From: Actinomycetes bacterium | GTDB lineage: Bacteria; Actinomycetota; Acidimicrobiia; Acidimicrobiales; RAAP-2 | Direction of reading: 5' to 3' | DNA: 49,119 nt | Assembly (NCBI GenBank): GCA_021777285.1 | Contig: JAJYDR010000006.1 | Span: forward strand, 1 to 49,119 | Shown here: positions 15,474 through 24,588 of the stretch, piece by piece | Numbering within the stretch: the stretch's first letter is position 1 | Layout of the letters: every line of letters begins with the position of its first letter | The notes under the pieces: model-generated | What the model was told of the DNA's origin: nothing | What the model saw: the letters and a program-made list of their open reading frames with translations, nothing else | Database searches by the model: none | Position numbers and translations under genes: made by a program

Positions 15474-16533
15474 CGCCGCCAACGTCGAAGAAGTCGTCGT
15501 TCGCGGAACTGAAGATGTCGGTGCGCGGCCCCTCGGTCATGACCGGCTGGCTGGTCGTGGTCGGTGCCGACTTCGCGGGGGACGCCACGTGGTCGAATCC
15601 GGCCGCGATCACGGTGACGCGTACCGCGTCGCCGATCGAGTCGTCGATGACGCTGCCAAAGATGATGTTGGCGTCGGGGTGGGCCACGGAGTGGATGATG
15701 TTGGCCGCGTCGGTGACCTCGGTCAAGGTCACGTTCGAGCCGCCGACGATGTTCATGAGGATGCCCCTCGCCCCGTCGATCGAGGCCTCGAGCAGCGGTG
15801 AGGTGATTGCGGCCCGGGCGGCGTTCACGGCCCGGCCCTCACCCGTCGACTGGCCGACGCCCATGATGGCACTACCGGCGTTGCGCATGATCGCGTTGAC
15901 GTCTGCGAAGTCTGTGTTGATCAGTCCAGGCACCGTGATCAGGTCCGTAACGCCACGAACGGCCGACAGCAGCACGTCGTCGGCGACCTTGAACGCGTCG
16001 AGCATCGAAGTGTCCGCCGCAGTCACCGAGAGCAGCCGGTCGTTGGGGATCACGATCAGGGTGTCCACTTTGCCGCGAAGGGCCTCGATGCCCTTTTCGG
16101 CCTGCGTGGCCCGGCGCTTGCCTTCAAACGAGAAGGGCCTCGTCACCACACCGATGGTGAGGATGCCCAGCGAGCGGGCGATGTCCGAGACGACCGGCGC
16201 GGCGCCGGTTCCCGTGCCACCGCCCTCGCCGACGGTGATGAACACCATGTCGGTGTCCTTCAGCGCCTCTTCGATCTCGGAGCGGTGCTCCTCGGCCGCC
16301 TGGCGGCCGATCTCGGGGTCACTGCCCGCACCCAAACCCCTCGTCAGCTGGCGACCGATGTCGATCTTCAAGTCGGCTTCGCTAAGCAAGAGCGCCTGCG
16401 CGTCGGTGTTCGCGGCAATGAACTCGATGTTGCGCAGCCCCGCTGCCACCATGCGATTCACCGCGTTCACACCCCCGCCTCCCACACCGATCACCTTGAT
16501 CACTGCGTGGTAGTTGTTTTGGCTCAAACTCAT
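15445..16533 (-). CDS. ftsZ: Cell division protein FtsZ
   Basis: This tubulin-like GTPase polymerises into the Z-ring that recruits the divisome. The 362-aa protein has the N-terminal [16 protein letters not shown], the tubulin signature [12 protein letters not shown], the T7-loop area ([11 protein letters not shown]), and the conserved C-terminal peptide DDLPSFLR that binds SepF. Length is near the short end for actinobacteria because the linker is only ~40 residues. A GAAGGGGG ribosome site lies before the ATG. A separate promoter (16613-16641) lies between ftsQ and ftsZ, as in other bacteria where ftsZ is expressed above its upstream genes. Confidence 0.98.
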   Translation of the reverse strand: MSLSQNNYHAVIKVIGVGGGGVNAVNRMVAAGLRNIEFIAANTDAQALLLSEADLKIDIGRQLTRGLGAGSDPEIGRQAAEEHRSEIEEALKDTDMVFITVGEGGGTGTGAAPVVSDIARSLGILTIGVVTRPFSFEGKRRATQAEKGIEALRGKVDTLIVIPNDRLLSVTAADTSMLDAFKVADDVLLSAVRGVTDLITVPGLINTDFADVNAIMRNAGSAIMGVGQSTGEGRAVNAARAAITSPLLEASIDGARGILMNIVGGSNVTLTEVTDAANIIHSVAHPDANIIFGSVIDDSIGDAVRVTVIAAGFDHVASPAKSAPTTTSQPVMTEGPRTDIFSSANDDFFDVGGDDDLPSFLR

Positions 16534-16612
16534 GAAACCCCCTTCGGGCGACTCTCCCTATTGTGACCCACCGCGCTGGGCGTCGCGCGCGTGCACGACC
16601 AAATGTCATTGC

Positions 16613-16641
16613 AGGCTAGTCAGTGGCTCCATTTCGGTCAA
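16613..16641 (-). promoter_or_regulatory. ftsZ promoter
   Basis: On the minus strand TTGACC (16641-16636), a 17-base spacer and TAGCCT (16618-16613) form a near-consensus sigma-70 promoter. Initiation near 16606 gives a leader of about 70 nt before the ftsZ ATG. This is one of the two best -35/-10 pairs in the window. Confidence 0.6.
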
Positions 16642-16649
16642 ATACCAAA

Positions 16650-17534
16650 CTACCCTGCCGACGGCCCAGAAACCGCGAGTTCGCCCGGTACGCGTACGTC
16701 GACGATGTCGCCCGGGCTCAATTGCGTGTGCGCGATGACCGAGGCCACTGAGACGAACTTGTCGGTCAGATCCGTGGGCTGGCCGAGGATGAAGGTGACC
16801 GGCGTGGTCATCTTCAGCGACACCGATCCGCTCGCGTTGACCGTGATCACCGAGACCTGCGCGGCGAAGGCCGGCGGGAGCCGGCTGGCGACCAGCGCCG
16901 CGTTGAACCCGGCGCGCTCGAAGGGCCAGCTGCGCTGTTCGGGGTGCAGGTACTGCAGCGTCGGCAGGTTCGCCGTCAACGGCGCCGGACCGAGATCGTG
17001 GCCCGTCGCGTCGACGTACTGCAGCGTGTGGTTCGCGTCAAAGGCGACCGCCACCGGCGTGCGCTCGTGCACCACGATCTCGACGGTGTTGGGCCACCGC
17101 TTGGTCACATCGACCGAGCCGATCCACGGGAACACCGCGAGGCGTTTCGCCACCGCCGCGGTGTTCACGTCGAGCAGCGGCGTCTGATCGGCCAACCCGG
17201 CGGCGGCCAGCACGGCGCCGCGACCCTCGTGGCGCAGTCCCACGACCACGACGTGGCGCACGCGGAACAACGAACTGTGTGCGAGCCAGTCGAGCCCCGC
17301 GCCGATCGTGGCCAGTGCCAGGACCCCGGCGAGCATCCAGCGCAGCCACGAGCGCCGGCGCGGTGCGGCTACCGTCGGTGCCGCCGATGCCGGTGCTGCG
17401 CCACGCCGTGCGCGACGGCCCTGTCGTGACTGCTCGGGCCGGGATGTTTTTCGCGATCCTGACCGCTTGGGCGCGCGCTCGCGCGCGGGCGCACTCGTGG
17501 GCGCGCTGAGTGGCTTACGCCGGGCCATCGCCAT
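16650..17534 (-). CDS. ftsQ: Cell division protein FtsQ
   Basis: FtsQ is a bitopic membrane protein of the FtsQLB divisome complex. The 294-aa protein has a basic cytoplasmic N-terminus (~65 residues, many Arg/Lys), a membrane segment (WLRWMLAGVLALATIGAGLDWL), and a POTRA domain beginning LFRVRHVVVVGLRHEG with LLDVNTAAVAKRLAVFPWIGSVDVTKRWP as the classic FtsQ segment, then the beta domain. The first ATG at 17534 lies inside the end of murB (20-base overlap); ATG at 17528 is an equally good alternative. It follows murB as in most actinobacterial clusters. Confidence 0.92.
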   Translation of the reverse strand: MAMARRKPLSAPTSAPARERAPKRSGSRKTSRPEQSRQGRRARRGAAPASAAPTVAAPRRRSWLRWMLAGVLALATIGAGLDWLAHSSLFRVRHVVVVGLRHEGRGAVLAAAGLADQTPLLDVNTAAVAKRLAVFPWIGSVDVTKRWPNTVEIVVHERTPVAVAFDANHTLQYVDATGHDLGPAPLTANLPTLQYLHPEQRSWPFERAGFNAALVASRLPPAFAAQVSVITVNASGSVSLKMTTPVTFILGQPTDLTDKFVSVASVIAHTQLSPGDIVDVRVPGELAVSGPSAG

Positions 17535-18435
17535 CCTCGAAGCCGACGAATCGGTTCTCGGTCACTAGCACGACCCCCGACTGCTCGGCGACCCGGGCGC
17601 GCACGAGTTCGATGAGCCGGCGCACGTCGGTGGCTGAGCCGTCGGCGTCGGCGATGATGAAGTTCGCGTGCTTCTCGCTCACGACCGCGCTGCCCACACG
17701 GAGTCCTTTGCAGCCCGCGGCCTCGATCAGGCGGCCCGCGTGGTCGCCCTCGGGGTTGCGAAAGACGCTGCCGGCGTTGGCACCGCCCGGCTGATGCTCG
17801 CGACGCCAGCGCACGATTTCGCTGAGCCGCGTCTGGGCGGCGCTCCTCTCGCCTCGTTCCAGGGACACCGTCGCCGCGAGCACGACGTCGCGTGCCGCCA
17901 CGGCACTGCGTCGGTAGCCGAAGACGAGCGCGTCGTGGTCCCAGGTCGTGCGCGCACCCTGGTGCCACAGCTCAACGGTCCTGACGCTCGCGTCCATGTC
18001 CGAACCGTGGCCACCGGCGTTCATCGCCACGGCGCCCCCGACCGTCCCGGGAACCCCGACGGCCCATTCGAAGCCGACGATTCCCTCGGCGACCAGGCGA
18101 CGCGCCATCACGGGCAGGCCGAGTCCACCGCCCGCCACCACCGAGACGGTCTCGCCCTCGTCGGTCCAGGTCAGGTTCGCGAAGTCACCCACCAGACGAA
18201 TCGCCACCACCGCGTGTTCGCCGTCGGCAATCAGCAGGTTCGAGCCGTTGCCGATGACGATGGTCGCCAGACCCGTCGAGTCGACCAGCGGCAACAGCTC
18301 GTCGGCGTCCGCGGCCGACGAGAGCGTCACGAGGGCGCGCGCCGAACCACCGACCCGGTAGGTCGTCAGGGCGCCGACGGGCGCGTGCTCGAGCACGCGC
18401 GCACCACCGGCGGCGACGAGCCGGTCGAGGCTCAC
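17515..18435 (-). CDS. murB: UDP-N-acetylenolpyruvoylglucosamine reductase
   Basis: MurB is the FAD enzyme that reduces UDP-GlcNAc-enolpyruvate to UDP-MurNAc. The 306-aa protein shows the FAD-binding segments TYRVGGSARALVTL, VIGNGSNLLIADGEHAVVAIRL and GFEWAVGVPGTVGGAVAMNAGGHGSDM, and the active-site segment ANAGSVFRNPEGDHAGRLIEAAGCKG with the proton-donor Ser. The same frame is open far upstream into murG, but the true start is the GTG at 18435, which overlaps the murC stop by 4 nt (GTGA) and gives the normal length. Confidence 0.96.
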   Translation of the reverse strand: MSLDRLVAAGGARVLEHAPVGALTTYRVGGSARALVTLSSAADADELLPLVDSTGLATIVIGNGSNLLIADGEHAVVAIRLVGDFANLTWTDEGETVSVVAGGGLGLPVMARRLVAEGIVGFEWAVGVPGTVGGAVAMNAGGHGSDMDASVRTVELWHQGARTTWDHDALVFGYRRSAVAARDVVLAATVSLERGERSAAQTRLSEIVRWRREHQPGGANAGSVFRNPEGDHAGRLIEAAGCKGLRVGSAVVSEKHANFIIADADGSATDVRRLIELVRARVAEQSGVVLVTENRFVGFEDGDGPA

Positions 18436-19790
18436 GAGTCCAGACCCCCCGCCAGGCGGCCGATCGCGTCGGCGATGTCGCCGGCTCCGAGGAAGAAGAT
18501 CGCATCGGGCCCGGATCCGGCCGCGAGCGCGGCAACCACGTCGTCGAAGGTCGCGGCGTAGTCGACGGGTCCCTCGAAGGAGCGAGCGACGGCTTCGGCG
18601 ACCAGCTGGCCGGTCACGCCGGTCGGATTCGCCTCGCCGGCCCGGTAGATGTCGGTCACGATGACGCGCTGGGCCGAATCGAAGGCGTCGGCGAAGTCCG
18701 CGGCGAGCGCGATCGTCCGGGTCACGCGGTGCGGCTGGAAGACCGCGGCGATCTCGGTGTAACCCGCGGCGCGCGCCGCCGCGAGCGTCGCGGCCACCTC
18801 GCCGGGCAAGTGGGCGTAGTCCTCGTAGACGTCGGCCCCGTGCCAGCGGCCCCGGAACTCGAAGCGTCGCGGCGCCCCGGTAAAGGCCGCCAGTCCGCCG
18901 ACGACGTGCTCGGCGGCGAGCCCGACGCTCAGTGCCAGCACCGCGACCACCGCCGCGTTGGCGACGTTGTGCGCCCCGGTCACCGACAACTCGACCTCGA
19001 GGTGCTGACCGTCCGGGCCGGTCAGGTCGAAACGCGCCGCGCGCCGCGACACCACCTCGTCGGTGACGACCCAGTCGGCGTCGCGCCGTCCCACGCTCAC
19101 GACGGGCCGGGTGACGTGGCCGCGCACCCGGCGGCTGCCGGGGTCGTCCACCCACGCCACGACCGGGCCGACCGTTCGCTCGACGAGATCGGCGAAGGCC
19201 GTCTCGAGCGCGTCGCGATCGCCGTAGTAGTCGAGGTGGTCCGGTTCGACGTTGAGGAGTCCGAGCGCCGCTGGTTCGAGCTCGCGAAAGGTCCCGTAGC
19301 TCTCGTCGACCTCCATCACCAGTGGCTCGTCGCCCCAGTGGCCATTGGTCCCGACACCGACGACCGGCGCACCGAGCAACCGCGACGCGTCCACCCCGGC
19401 CGCGTGAAACACGTGAACCAACATGGACGTCGCCGTGGTCTTGCCGTGGGTGCCCGTGAGCCCCACCACCGGCCGCATCCGCGCCAACTCGGCGAGCACG
19501 CTTGCGCGGCCGACGAGCGTGGCGCCGCGATCGCGCGCCGCTGTGAGCTCCGCGTCGTCCTCGGGGACCGCGGGCGACCAGAGCACGACCTGCGCGTCGC
19601 CCACGGCGCCGGGGTCGTGGCCCACGTGCACCGCCACGCCCGCTGCGCGAAGCTCCTCGAGCACGTCCGAGGCACGCGCGTCCGAGCCAGAGACCGCGCA
19701 ACCACGCGTCGCGAGCAGCCGGGCGAGCCCGCTCATCCCCGCGCCGCCGACGCCGACGATGTGCACCCGTGTCCCGCGTTTGAAGATCAC
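18432..19790 (-). CDS. murC: UDP-N-acetylmuramate--L-alanine ligase
   Basis: MurC adds L-Ala to UDP-MurNAc using ATP, the first step of the stem peptide. The 452-aa protein has the N-terminal UDP-binding GVGGAGMSGLARLLATRG, the ATP loop LTGTHGKTTATSML, the catalytic segment MEVDESYGTF, VTGAHNVANAAV, and FEFRGRWHGADVYEDYAHLPGE in the C-terminal domain. Its start overlaps murG by 4 nt and its stop overlaps murB by 4 nt. Confidence 0.97.
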   Translation of the reverse strand: MIFKRGTRVHIVGVGGAGMSGLARLLATRGCAVSGSDARASDVLEELRAAGVAVHVGHDPGAVGDAQVVLWSPAVPEDDAELTAARDRGATLVGRASVLAELARMRPVVGLTGTHGKTTATSMLVHVFHAAGVDASRLLGAPVVGVGTNGHWGDEPLVMEVDESYGTFRELEPAALGLLNVEPDHLDYYGDRDALETAFADLVERTVGPVVAWVDDPGSRRVRGHVTRPVVSVGRRDADWVVTDEVVSRRAARFDLTGPDGQHLEVELSVTGAHNVANAAVVAVLALSVGLAAEHVVGGLAAFTGAPRRFEFRGRWHGADVYEDYAHLPGEVAATLAAARAAGYTEIAAVFQPHRVTRTIALAADFADAFDSAQRVIVTDIYRAGEANPTGVTGQLVAEAVARSFEGPVDYAATFDDVVAALAAGSGPDAIFFLGAGDIADAIGRLAGGLDS

Positions 19791-20908
19791 GCCGGCAGCC
19801 CTCCGACCTCGAGCACCACGCGCGTGATCGCCCCCGTGGCGTCCAGGTGACCGAGGCCCCGGGCCGCCCGCGCGGCGCGCTCGGCGTTGCCCGGGTCGAG
19901 GAGGCGCTCGAGTGCGGCTTCCAATGCCGCGGCGTCACAGTCCTCGTCGGCGAGCAAGACCGCGCCGCCCGCGTCCGCCACGGCCCGCGCGTTGCGGGTC
20001 TGGTGGTCACCGGGCGCACCCGGCAGCGGCACCAGCACCGAGGGGATGCCGAGCGCGGTCAGTTCGGCCACCGTCGTCGCTCCCGCTCGACAGACGGCCG
20101 CGTCGGCGACCGACCACAGCGGGGCCATCGTCGCGAACTCGATGATCCGGTAGTCGAGACCGTCGGTCGTCGGTCGGTGCGCGAGCACCCTCGACGCGTC
20201 GCGTCGGCCGCTGACGTGAATGATCGTCCGGTCCGCCCGCGTGGACCAGCGCCGCGCAAGCTCGCTCACCGCGTCATTGACCCGCGTGGCACCCAGTGAA
20301 CCCGACATCACCACGACGACGGCGCGGCCGGACTCGATCGGTGGTTCCATGGCCTCGCGGGCCCGCTCGCGCGCGTCACGCCCGCGATCGACCGCGAGGA
20401 TGTCAGAGCCGAGGGGAACCCCGGTGACAACGCTTCGCTCGTCCGCCGGGCCGTACGCGAGGCAACGACGTCGCGCGAAGCGTGCCAGGACGCGATGCAC
20501 TGCACCCGGGGCCGCGTCGAGCTCGACCAGGACGAGCGGTCGACGCCAGAGCACCGCCGCGGCACCGACCGCCGCTGCGGCGTAGCCGCCGACCGACACG
20601 ACCACCGACGGGCGCCAGCGGCCAACGCGAACGATGGCGACGGCAAAGGCCGCCGCGAGGCCGACGATCGCGCCAAGATTCTGAACGACCGCCCGGGCCC
20701 GCCACGACCGACGGATCCCCCGTCCCGGCAAGAGTGTCAGGTCGATTGGCTGGTCGGCCAGCAGCGCGGCCTCTTGGCCCCGGCGACTGCCCACGTAGTG
20801 GATCGAGGAGGCGGGTACCCCCACGGCGACCAGCTGGTCACCAATCGCGCGCATGGGAAAGATGTGACCTCCGGTGCCGCCACCAGTCACGACGACGCAT
20901 CGGTCCAT
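19787..20908 (-). CDS. murG: MurG, lipid II-forming GlcNAc transferase
   Basis: MurG transfers GlcNAc from UDP-GlcNAc to lipid I on the inner membrane face, giving lipid II. The 373-aa protein opens with VVTGGGTGGHIFPMRAIGDQL (conserved GGTGGH). Further motifs are VVSVGGYAAAAVG, MSGSLGATRVNDAV (usually GGSQGA, so two changes here), ADAAVCRAGATTVAELTALGIPSVLVPLP and the donor-site GDHQTRNARAV. The ATG at 20908 overlaps the ftsW stop by one base. The open frame upstream of it is an antisense-like extension inside ftsW and is not part of the gene. Confidence 0.95.
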   Translation of the reverse strand: MDRCVVVTGGGTGGHIFPMRAIGDQLVAVGVPASSIHYVGSRRGQEAALLADQPIDLTLLPGRGIRRSWRARAVVQNLGAIVGLAAAFAVAIVRVGRWRPSVVVSVGGYAAAAVGAAAVLWRRPLVLVELDAAPGAVHRVLARFARRRCLAYGPADERSVVTGVPLGSDILAVDRGRDARERAREAMEPPIESGRAVVVVMSGSLGATRVNDAVSELARRWSTRADRTIIHVSGRRDASRVLAHRPTTDGLDYRIIEFATMAPLWSVADAAVCRAGATTVAELTALGIPSVLVPLPGAPGDHQTRNARAVADAGGAVLLADEDCDAAALEAALERLLDPGNAERAARAARGLGHLDATGAITRVVLEVGGLPA

Positions 20909-22149
20909 CAGTCGTACCGTCGAACGCGTTCTCGCGGATCCGGGCCGTAGCCGCGCGGCGCCGACGCCGGGCGCGGCGCGGCGCGGCGGGTCGGACCAAC
21001 GTAGTCGGGGATCTCGAGTCCGCCCAGTCGACTCGTATCGTGGCCGATGTTGTAGAGCACACCGACGCCGAAGAGCTCGGTGATCAGCGCGGTCCCGCCG
21101 TAGGAGAAGAACGGCAGCGGGATGCCGGTGACCGCCCAGCCCCCGACCACCGAGGCGATGTTGATCACCGCTTCGAGCACGATCCACGTCACGATCCCCA
21201 CGGCGAGCAACCGGTACACCGTGTTCTGTGAGTTCATCGCGATGCGCGTCGAGCTGAACAGGAACCACACGAACAGCCCGATCACGGCGAAGGTGCCGAT
21301 GAGGCCCAACTCCTCGCCGATGATCGTGAAGATGAAGTCGGTGTGCGGATTGGGCAGGAGGCCCCACTTCTCGCGACTGTGCCCGAGTCCCAGCCCGGTC
21401 AGACCCCCCGCGCCGAGGCCGATCTTGGACTGGAGCAGCTGGTAGCCGCTGCCTTGGAGATTCTGATTCGGGTGCAGGAAGGAAAAGAACCGTCGTGACG
21501 AGTACGGCTTGAGCAGCATGAAGGCGCCAAAGGCGAGCACCCCCAGCGCGGCGATCCGGGTCAGGAGCTGGCGGCTGAGTCCGGCGATAGCGAGCATCAC
21601 CATCGTGATCGCCACGACGACCGAGGAGGTTCCGATGTCGGGCTCGAGGATGATGAGCCCGACGCCGGCGATCACGGGCAGCGTCCACAGCGCGAGACGG
21701 CGCCACTCCCCCAACTCCTCGTGCTGGTGCTGCACGAGCCACGCCACGTAGAGAATCGTGACGAGCTTGAAGAGCTCGGACGGTTGGAGGTAGATGACGT
21801 GCAGGTTGAGCCATCGCTTGCCACCGTTCGCACTGACGCCAATCGCCTTGACCGCGAGCAGCAGTCCGATGCCGCCGATCATCGCCAGCGGCGCACGTCG
21901 GATGAGGTACCCGAGATGCACGCGCGCGCCCAAGTACAGCGCCAGGAGTCCGAAGCCCAGGTAGACGACGTCGTGGATGGCGATGCTCCAGCTCGAGCCA
22001 CCGTTAGCGGTCGCCTGGCCCTCGCTCGCCGACGCGACCGCGACGGTGCCGTAGGCGACCATGATCATGGTGACCACCAGCAACGAGCGGGCGGTGGCGT
22101 TGCCCCGCGGCCACGCGTGGAGCAGTCGGCCCGTTCGCCCCTCGGCCAT
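20908..22149 (-). CDS. ftsW: FtsW, SEDS-family septal glycosyltransferase
   Basis: FtsW polymerises lipid II into glycan strands at the septum together with FtsI. The 413-aa protein is highly hydrophobic with about ten membrane segments. SEDS-family motifs are ANGGKRWLNLHVIYLQPSEL, LEPDIGTSSVV, the extracellular loop GYQLLQSKIGLGAGGLTGLGLGHSREKWGLLPNPHTDFIFTIIGEELG, and SVVGGWAVTGIPLPFFSYGG. The C-terminal ~35 residues are Arg/Pro-rich and cytoplasmic. The ATG at 22149 overlaps the mraY stop by one base. In the standard cluster murD would lie between mraY and ftsW; here there is no room for it. Confidence 0.95.
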   Translation of the reverse strand: MAEGRTGRLLHAWPRGNATARSLLVVTMIMVAYGTVAVASASEGQATANGGSSWSIAIHDVVYLGFGLLALYLGARVHLGYLIRRAPLAMIGGIGLLLAVKAIGVSANGGKRWLNLHVIYLQPSELFKLVTILYVAWLVQHQHEELGEWRRLALWTLPVIAGVGLIILEPDIGTSSVVVAITMVMLAIAGLSRQLLTRIAALGVLAFGAFMLLKPYSSRRFFSFLHPNQNLQGSGYQLLQSKIGLGAGGLTGLGLGHSREKWGLLPNPHTDFIFTIIGEELGLIGTFAVIGLFVWFLFSSTRIAMNSQNTVYRLLAVGIVTWIVLEAVINIASVVGGWAVTGIPLPFFSYGGTALITELFGVGVLYNIGHDTSRLGGLEIPDYVGPTRRAAPRPASAPRGYGPDPRERVRRYD

Positions 22150-23183
22150 CAGACCACCTTGGCGATCTTCAAGAAGTCGCCGTAGAAGATCCCCAGCGCG
22201 AGGGCCGCGCACAGACCCGACAGGATCCAGAACCGGATGATCACGGTCGTCTCGGGCCAGCCGCGCAACTCGAAGTGGTGGTGGAACGGGGCCATGCGAA
22301 AGATGCGGCGCCCGAAGAGCCGGAAGCTGAGCACCTGCAAGATCACCGAGGCAGTTTCGGCGACGAAGAGCCCGCCCAGCACCACCAGCAGCAGATCGAG
22401 GTTCATGAGCAGGCACAAAGCGCCGAGGCCGGTCCCGATCGCGAGGGATCCGGTGTCACCCATCATGATTCGAGCGGGCGCCGCGTTCCACCAGAGAAAG
22501 CCCAGGCACGACCCGACCAAGCCCACGGCCACCAGCCCGAGGTCCAGGGCACTGTGCAAGTGGTAGATCGAGAAGTGGCGGAACTGCCAGTACCCGATGA
22601 TCGACAGCACCGCGAAGGCGAACGTCGCCGAACCACCCGCCAGACCGTCGAGGCCGTCGGTCAGGTTCACCGCGTTGGACGTGGCCACGATGACAAAGAC
22701 GGCGAGGAGGATCCACCCCGCGACCGACAGATTCCAGCCCGGGAGTGAGAACCGGGTGAAGGAGAGGTCCGTCGAGGTCTTCACCCAATAGATGGCGAGC
22801 ACGGCGAAAACCGCCGCGATCAACAGCTGACCGGCCAGCTTGCCGCGCTTGTTGAGTCCCAGGTTGCGCGCGTTTCGAATCGCCAAGTAGTCGTCGGCGA
22901 AGCCCACGATCCCCGACGCCACCGTGACCAGCACCGCGAGGACGCCGGCCCGCGTGAAATCGATGGCGGTGCCGACGTGGCCCATGAGGTAGCCAATGAC
23001 GCCCGCGAGCACGATGATGACCCCGCCCATCGTGGGTGTTCCCGCCTTGGCCTGGTGTGAGGAGGGGCCGTCGGAGCGGATGTGCTGGCCCATCGAGCGA
23101 CGGCGCACGAAGCGGATCCACAGCGGCGTCGCGAGCAGCGACACCAGGAAGCCAATCCCTCCCGACTCCATCAGACTCAGCAT
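22149..23183 (-). CDS. mraY: Phospho-MurNAc-pentapeptide transferase
   Basis: MraY transfers phospho-MurNAc-pentapeptide to undecaprenyl phosphate, making lipid I. The 344-aa protein has about ten membrane segments. Characteristic segments are GPSSHQAKAGTPTMGGVIIV, FADDYLAIRNARNLGLNKRGKL with the Asp pair, SNAVNLTDGLDGLAGGSATFAF, WWNAAPARIMMGDTGSLAIGTGLGA, and FRMAPFHHHFELRGWPETTVIIRFW with the triple His. The ATG at 23183 lies 7 bases after the murE stop. murF, which normally sits between murE and mraY, is absent. Confidence 0.97.
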   Translation of the reverse strand: MLSLMESGGIGFLVSLLATPLWIRFVRRRSMGQHIRSDGPSSHQAKAGTPTMGGVIIVLAGVIGYLMGHVGTAIDFTRAGVLAVLVTVASGIVGFADDYLAIRNARNLGLNKRGKLAGQLLIAAVFAVLAIYWVKTSTDLSFTRFSLPGWNLSVAGWILLAVFVIVATSNAVNLTDGLDGLAGGSATFAFAVLSIIGYWQFRHFSIYHLHSALDLGLVAVGLVGSCLGFLWWNAAPARIMMGDTGSLAIGTGLGALCLLMNLDLLLVVLGGLFVAETASVILQVLSFRLFGRRIFRMAPFHHHFELRGWPETTVIIRFWILSGLCAALALGIFYGDFLKIAKVV

Positions 23184-23190
23184 CGTCGGC

Positions 23191-24588
23191 TCATTTCATC
23201 AACTCCCGGACGACCGCTCGGTCGTCGAACTCCAGCACGGCGTCGCCGATCGATTGCGTGGTCTCGTGACCCTTGCCAGCGACCACCACGACGTCACCGG
23301 AGCGCGCCTCGCCCAGGGCCAAGGAGATGGCTCGACGTCGGTCGACCTCGCGGTGGACGTTCGATCCGTTCTCGACGCCCGCCATGATGGCATCAATGAT
23401 GCCATCTGGATCCTCCGAACGAGGATTATCCGAGGTCACGTAGACGATATCGGAGCGTTCGGCGGCGACGGCCCCCATGGCCGGGCGCTTTTCGTGGTCC
23501 CGATCGCCCCCGCAGCCAAAGACCGTGATGATCCGCGCCGCGGACGCCAGGGAGCGAACGTCGCCCAGGAGGTGCTCCAGTCCCGCTGGCGTGTGCGCGT
23601 AGTCGACGATCACGACCACGTCCTGGCTGTGGACGATCTCGAAGCGACCGGGCACCGGCCGCACGGCGGCGAGCGCCTCAACCACCTGCGCCTCGTCCGC
23701 ACCGAGGGCACTCACGATCGACATCGCCATCACGGCGTTGTCGACGTTGTACGCACCCACCAGCGGCGAGCGAACGAGGTGCCCGCGCCAGAAGAACGTC
23801 GTGCCGATGAGCGACATGGTGACGCTCGTGACGTCGGCCATGGACACGCTGGTCGTCGCGATGGTCGACTCGTCAGCGAGACGGGCGCCGTAGGAGTCGT
23901 CGACCCAGATCACCGCCCGCCGCGCCCGCTCGGGAGTGAAGAGCTGTGCCTTGACGCGGTAGTACGCCTCCATCGAGCCGTGGTAGTCGAGGTGCTCGTG
24001 GCTCAAGTTGGTGAACGCGGCCACCGCGAACTGCAGCCCGTCGACGCGTCCTTGGTCGAGAGCGTGACTGGACACCTCGAGGGCGATGATCGACCGAGGG
24101 GCGCTGTCGAACCCACGAACGATGCCGTCGATGGTCCGAAAGAGCTCGGGTCCCGCTGGTGTGGTCCGCTGGTTCGTGAGCGTGCCGATGTTCGCACCGT
24201 TCCACCCGAGGTGCTGGACGAGTTGGGCGACCAGCGAGGTGACTGTCGTCTTGCCGTTCGTGCCGGTCACGCCGACCAACTCGACTCGCCGGTCGGGGTG
24301 GCCCACGATCGCCGCACTGACGTGGGCGACCATCGCGCGCACCTGTGACGGCGGGATCACGACCACCGGCACGCCGACCTCCATCGGAGCACTCGCCATG
24401 ACCGCCACCGCCCCGCGCGCGACGGCGTCGGCGGCGTAGCGCGCACCGTCCTCGCGAGAGCCCGGCACGGCGAGAAACAGCGTCCCGGGCCCGCAGGCCC
24501 GTGAATCGATCTCGACGCGGTCGATCTCGATGCTCGCCGTCACGATGTCCAGCGGCGCGTCGTCGAAGAGGTCGCCGAGTTGCATCAC
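23191..24588 (-). CDS. murE: UDP-MurNAc-L-Ala-D-Glu--meso-DAP ligase
   Basis: MurE adds the third residue of the stem peptide. The motif TSDNPRSEDP contains DNPR, the known determinant for meso-diaminopimelate rather than lysine, so the wall is predicted to be A1-gamma type. The 465-aa protein also shows GVTGTNGKTTVTSLVAQL (ATP loop), ALEVSSHALDQGRVDG, FTNLSHEHLDYHG, RFEIVHSQDVVVIVDYAHTP and VAGKGHETTQ. The start is GTG at 24588 (GTGA overlap with ftsI) or the adjacent ATG at 24585. Confidence 0.97.
   Translation of the reverse strand: MMQLGDLFDDAPLDIVTASIEIDRVEIDSRACGPGTLFLAVPGSREDGARYAADAVARGAVAVMASAPMEVGVPVVVIPPSQVRAMVAHVSAAIVGHPDRRVELVGVTGTNGKTTVTSLVAQLVQHLGWNGANIGTLTNQRTTPAGPELFRTIDGIVRGFDSAPRSIIALEVSSHALDQGRVDGLQFAVAAFTNLSHEHLDYHGSMEAYYRVKAQLFTPERARRAVIWVDDSYGARLADESTIATTSVSMADVTSVTMSLIGTTFFWRGHLVRSPLVGAYNVDNAVMAMSIVSALGADEAQVVEALAAVRPVPGRFEIVHSQDVVVIVDYAHTPAGLEHLLGDVRSLASAARIITVFGCGGDRDHEKRPAMGAVAAERSDIVYVTSDNPRSEDPDGIIDAIMAGVENGSNVHREVDRRRAISLALGEARSGDVVVVAGKGHETTQSIGDAVLEFDDRAVVRELMK

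Noticed and set aside
17515..20019. An 834-residue open frame covering murB and much of murG/murC antisense-frame sequence
   Set aside because: Only the last 306 codons match MurB. The upstream part is Arg/Gly-rich shadow of murC and murG in another frame. The GTGA junction at 18435 marks the true start.
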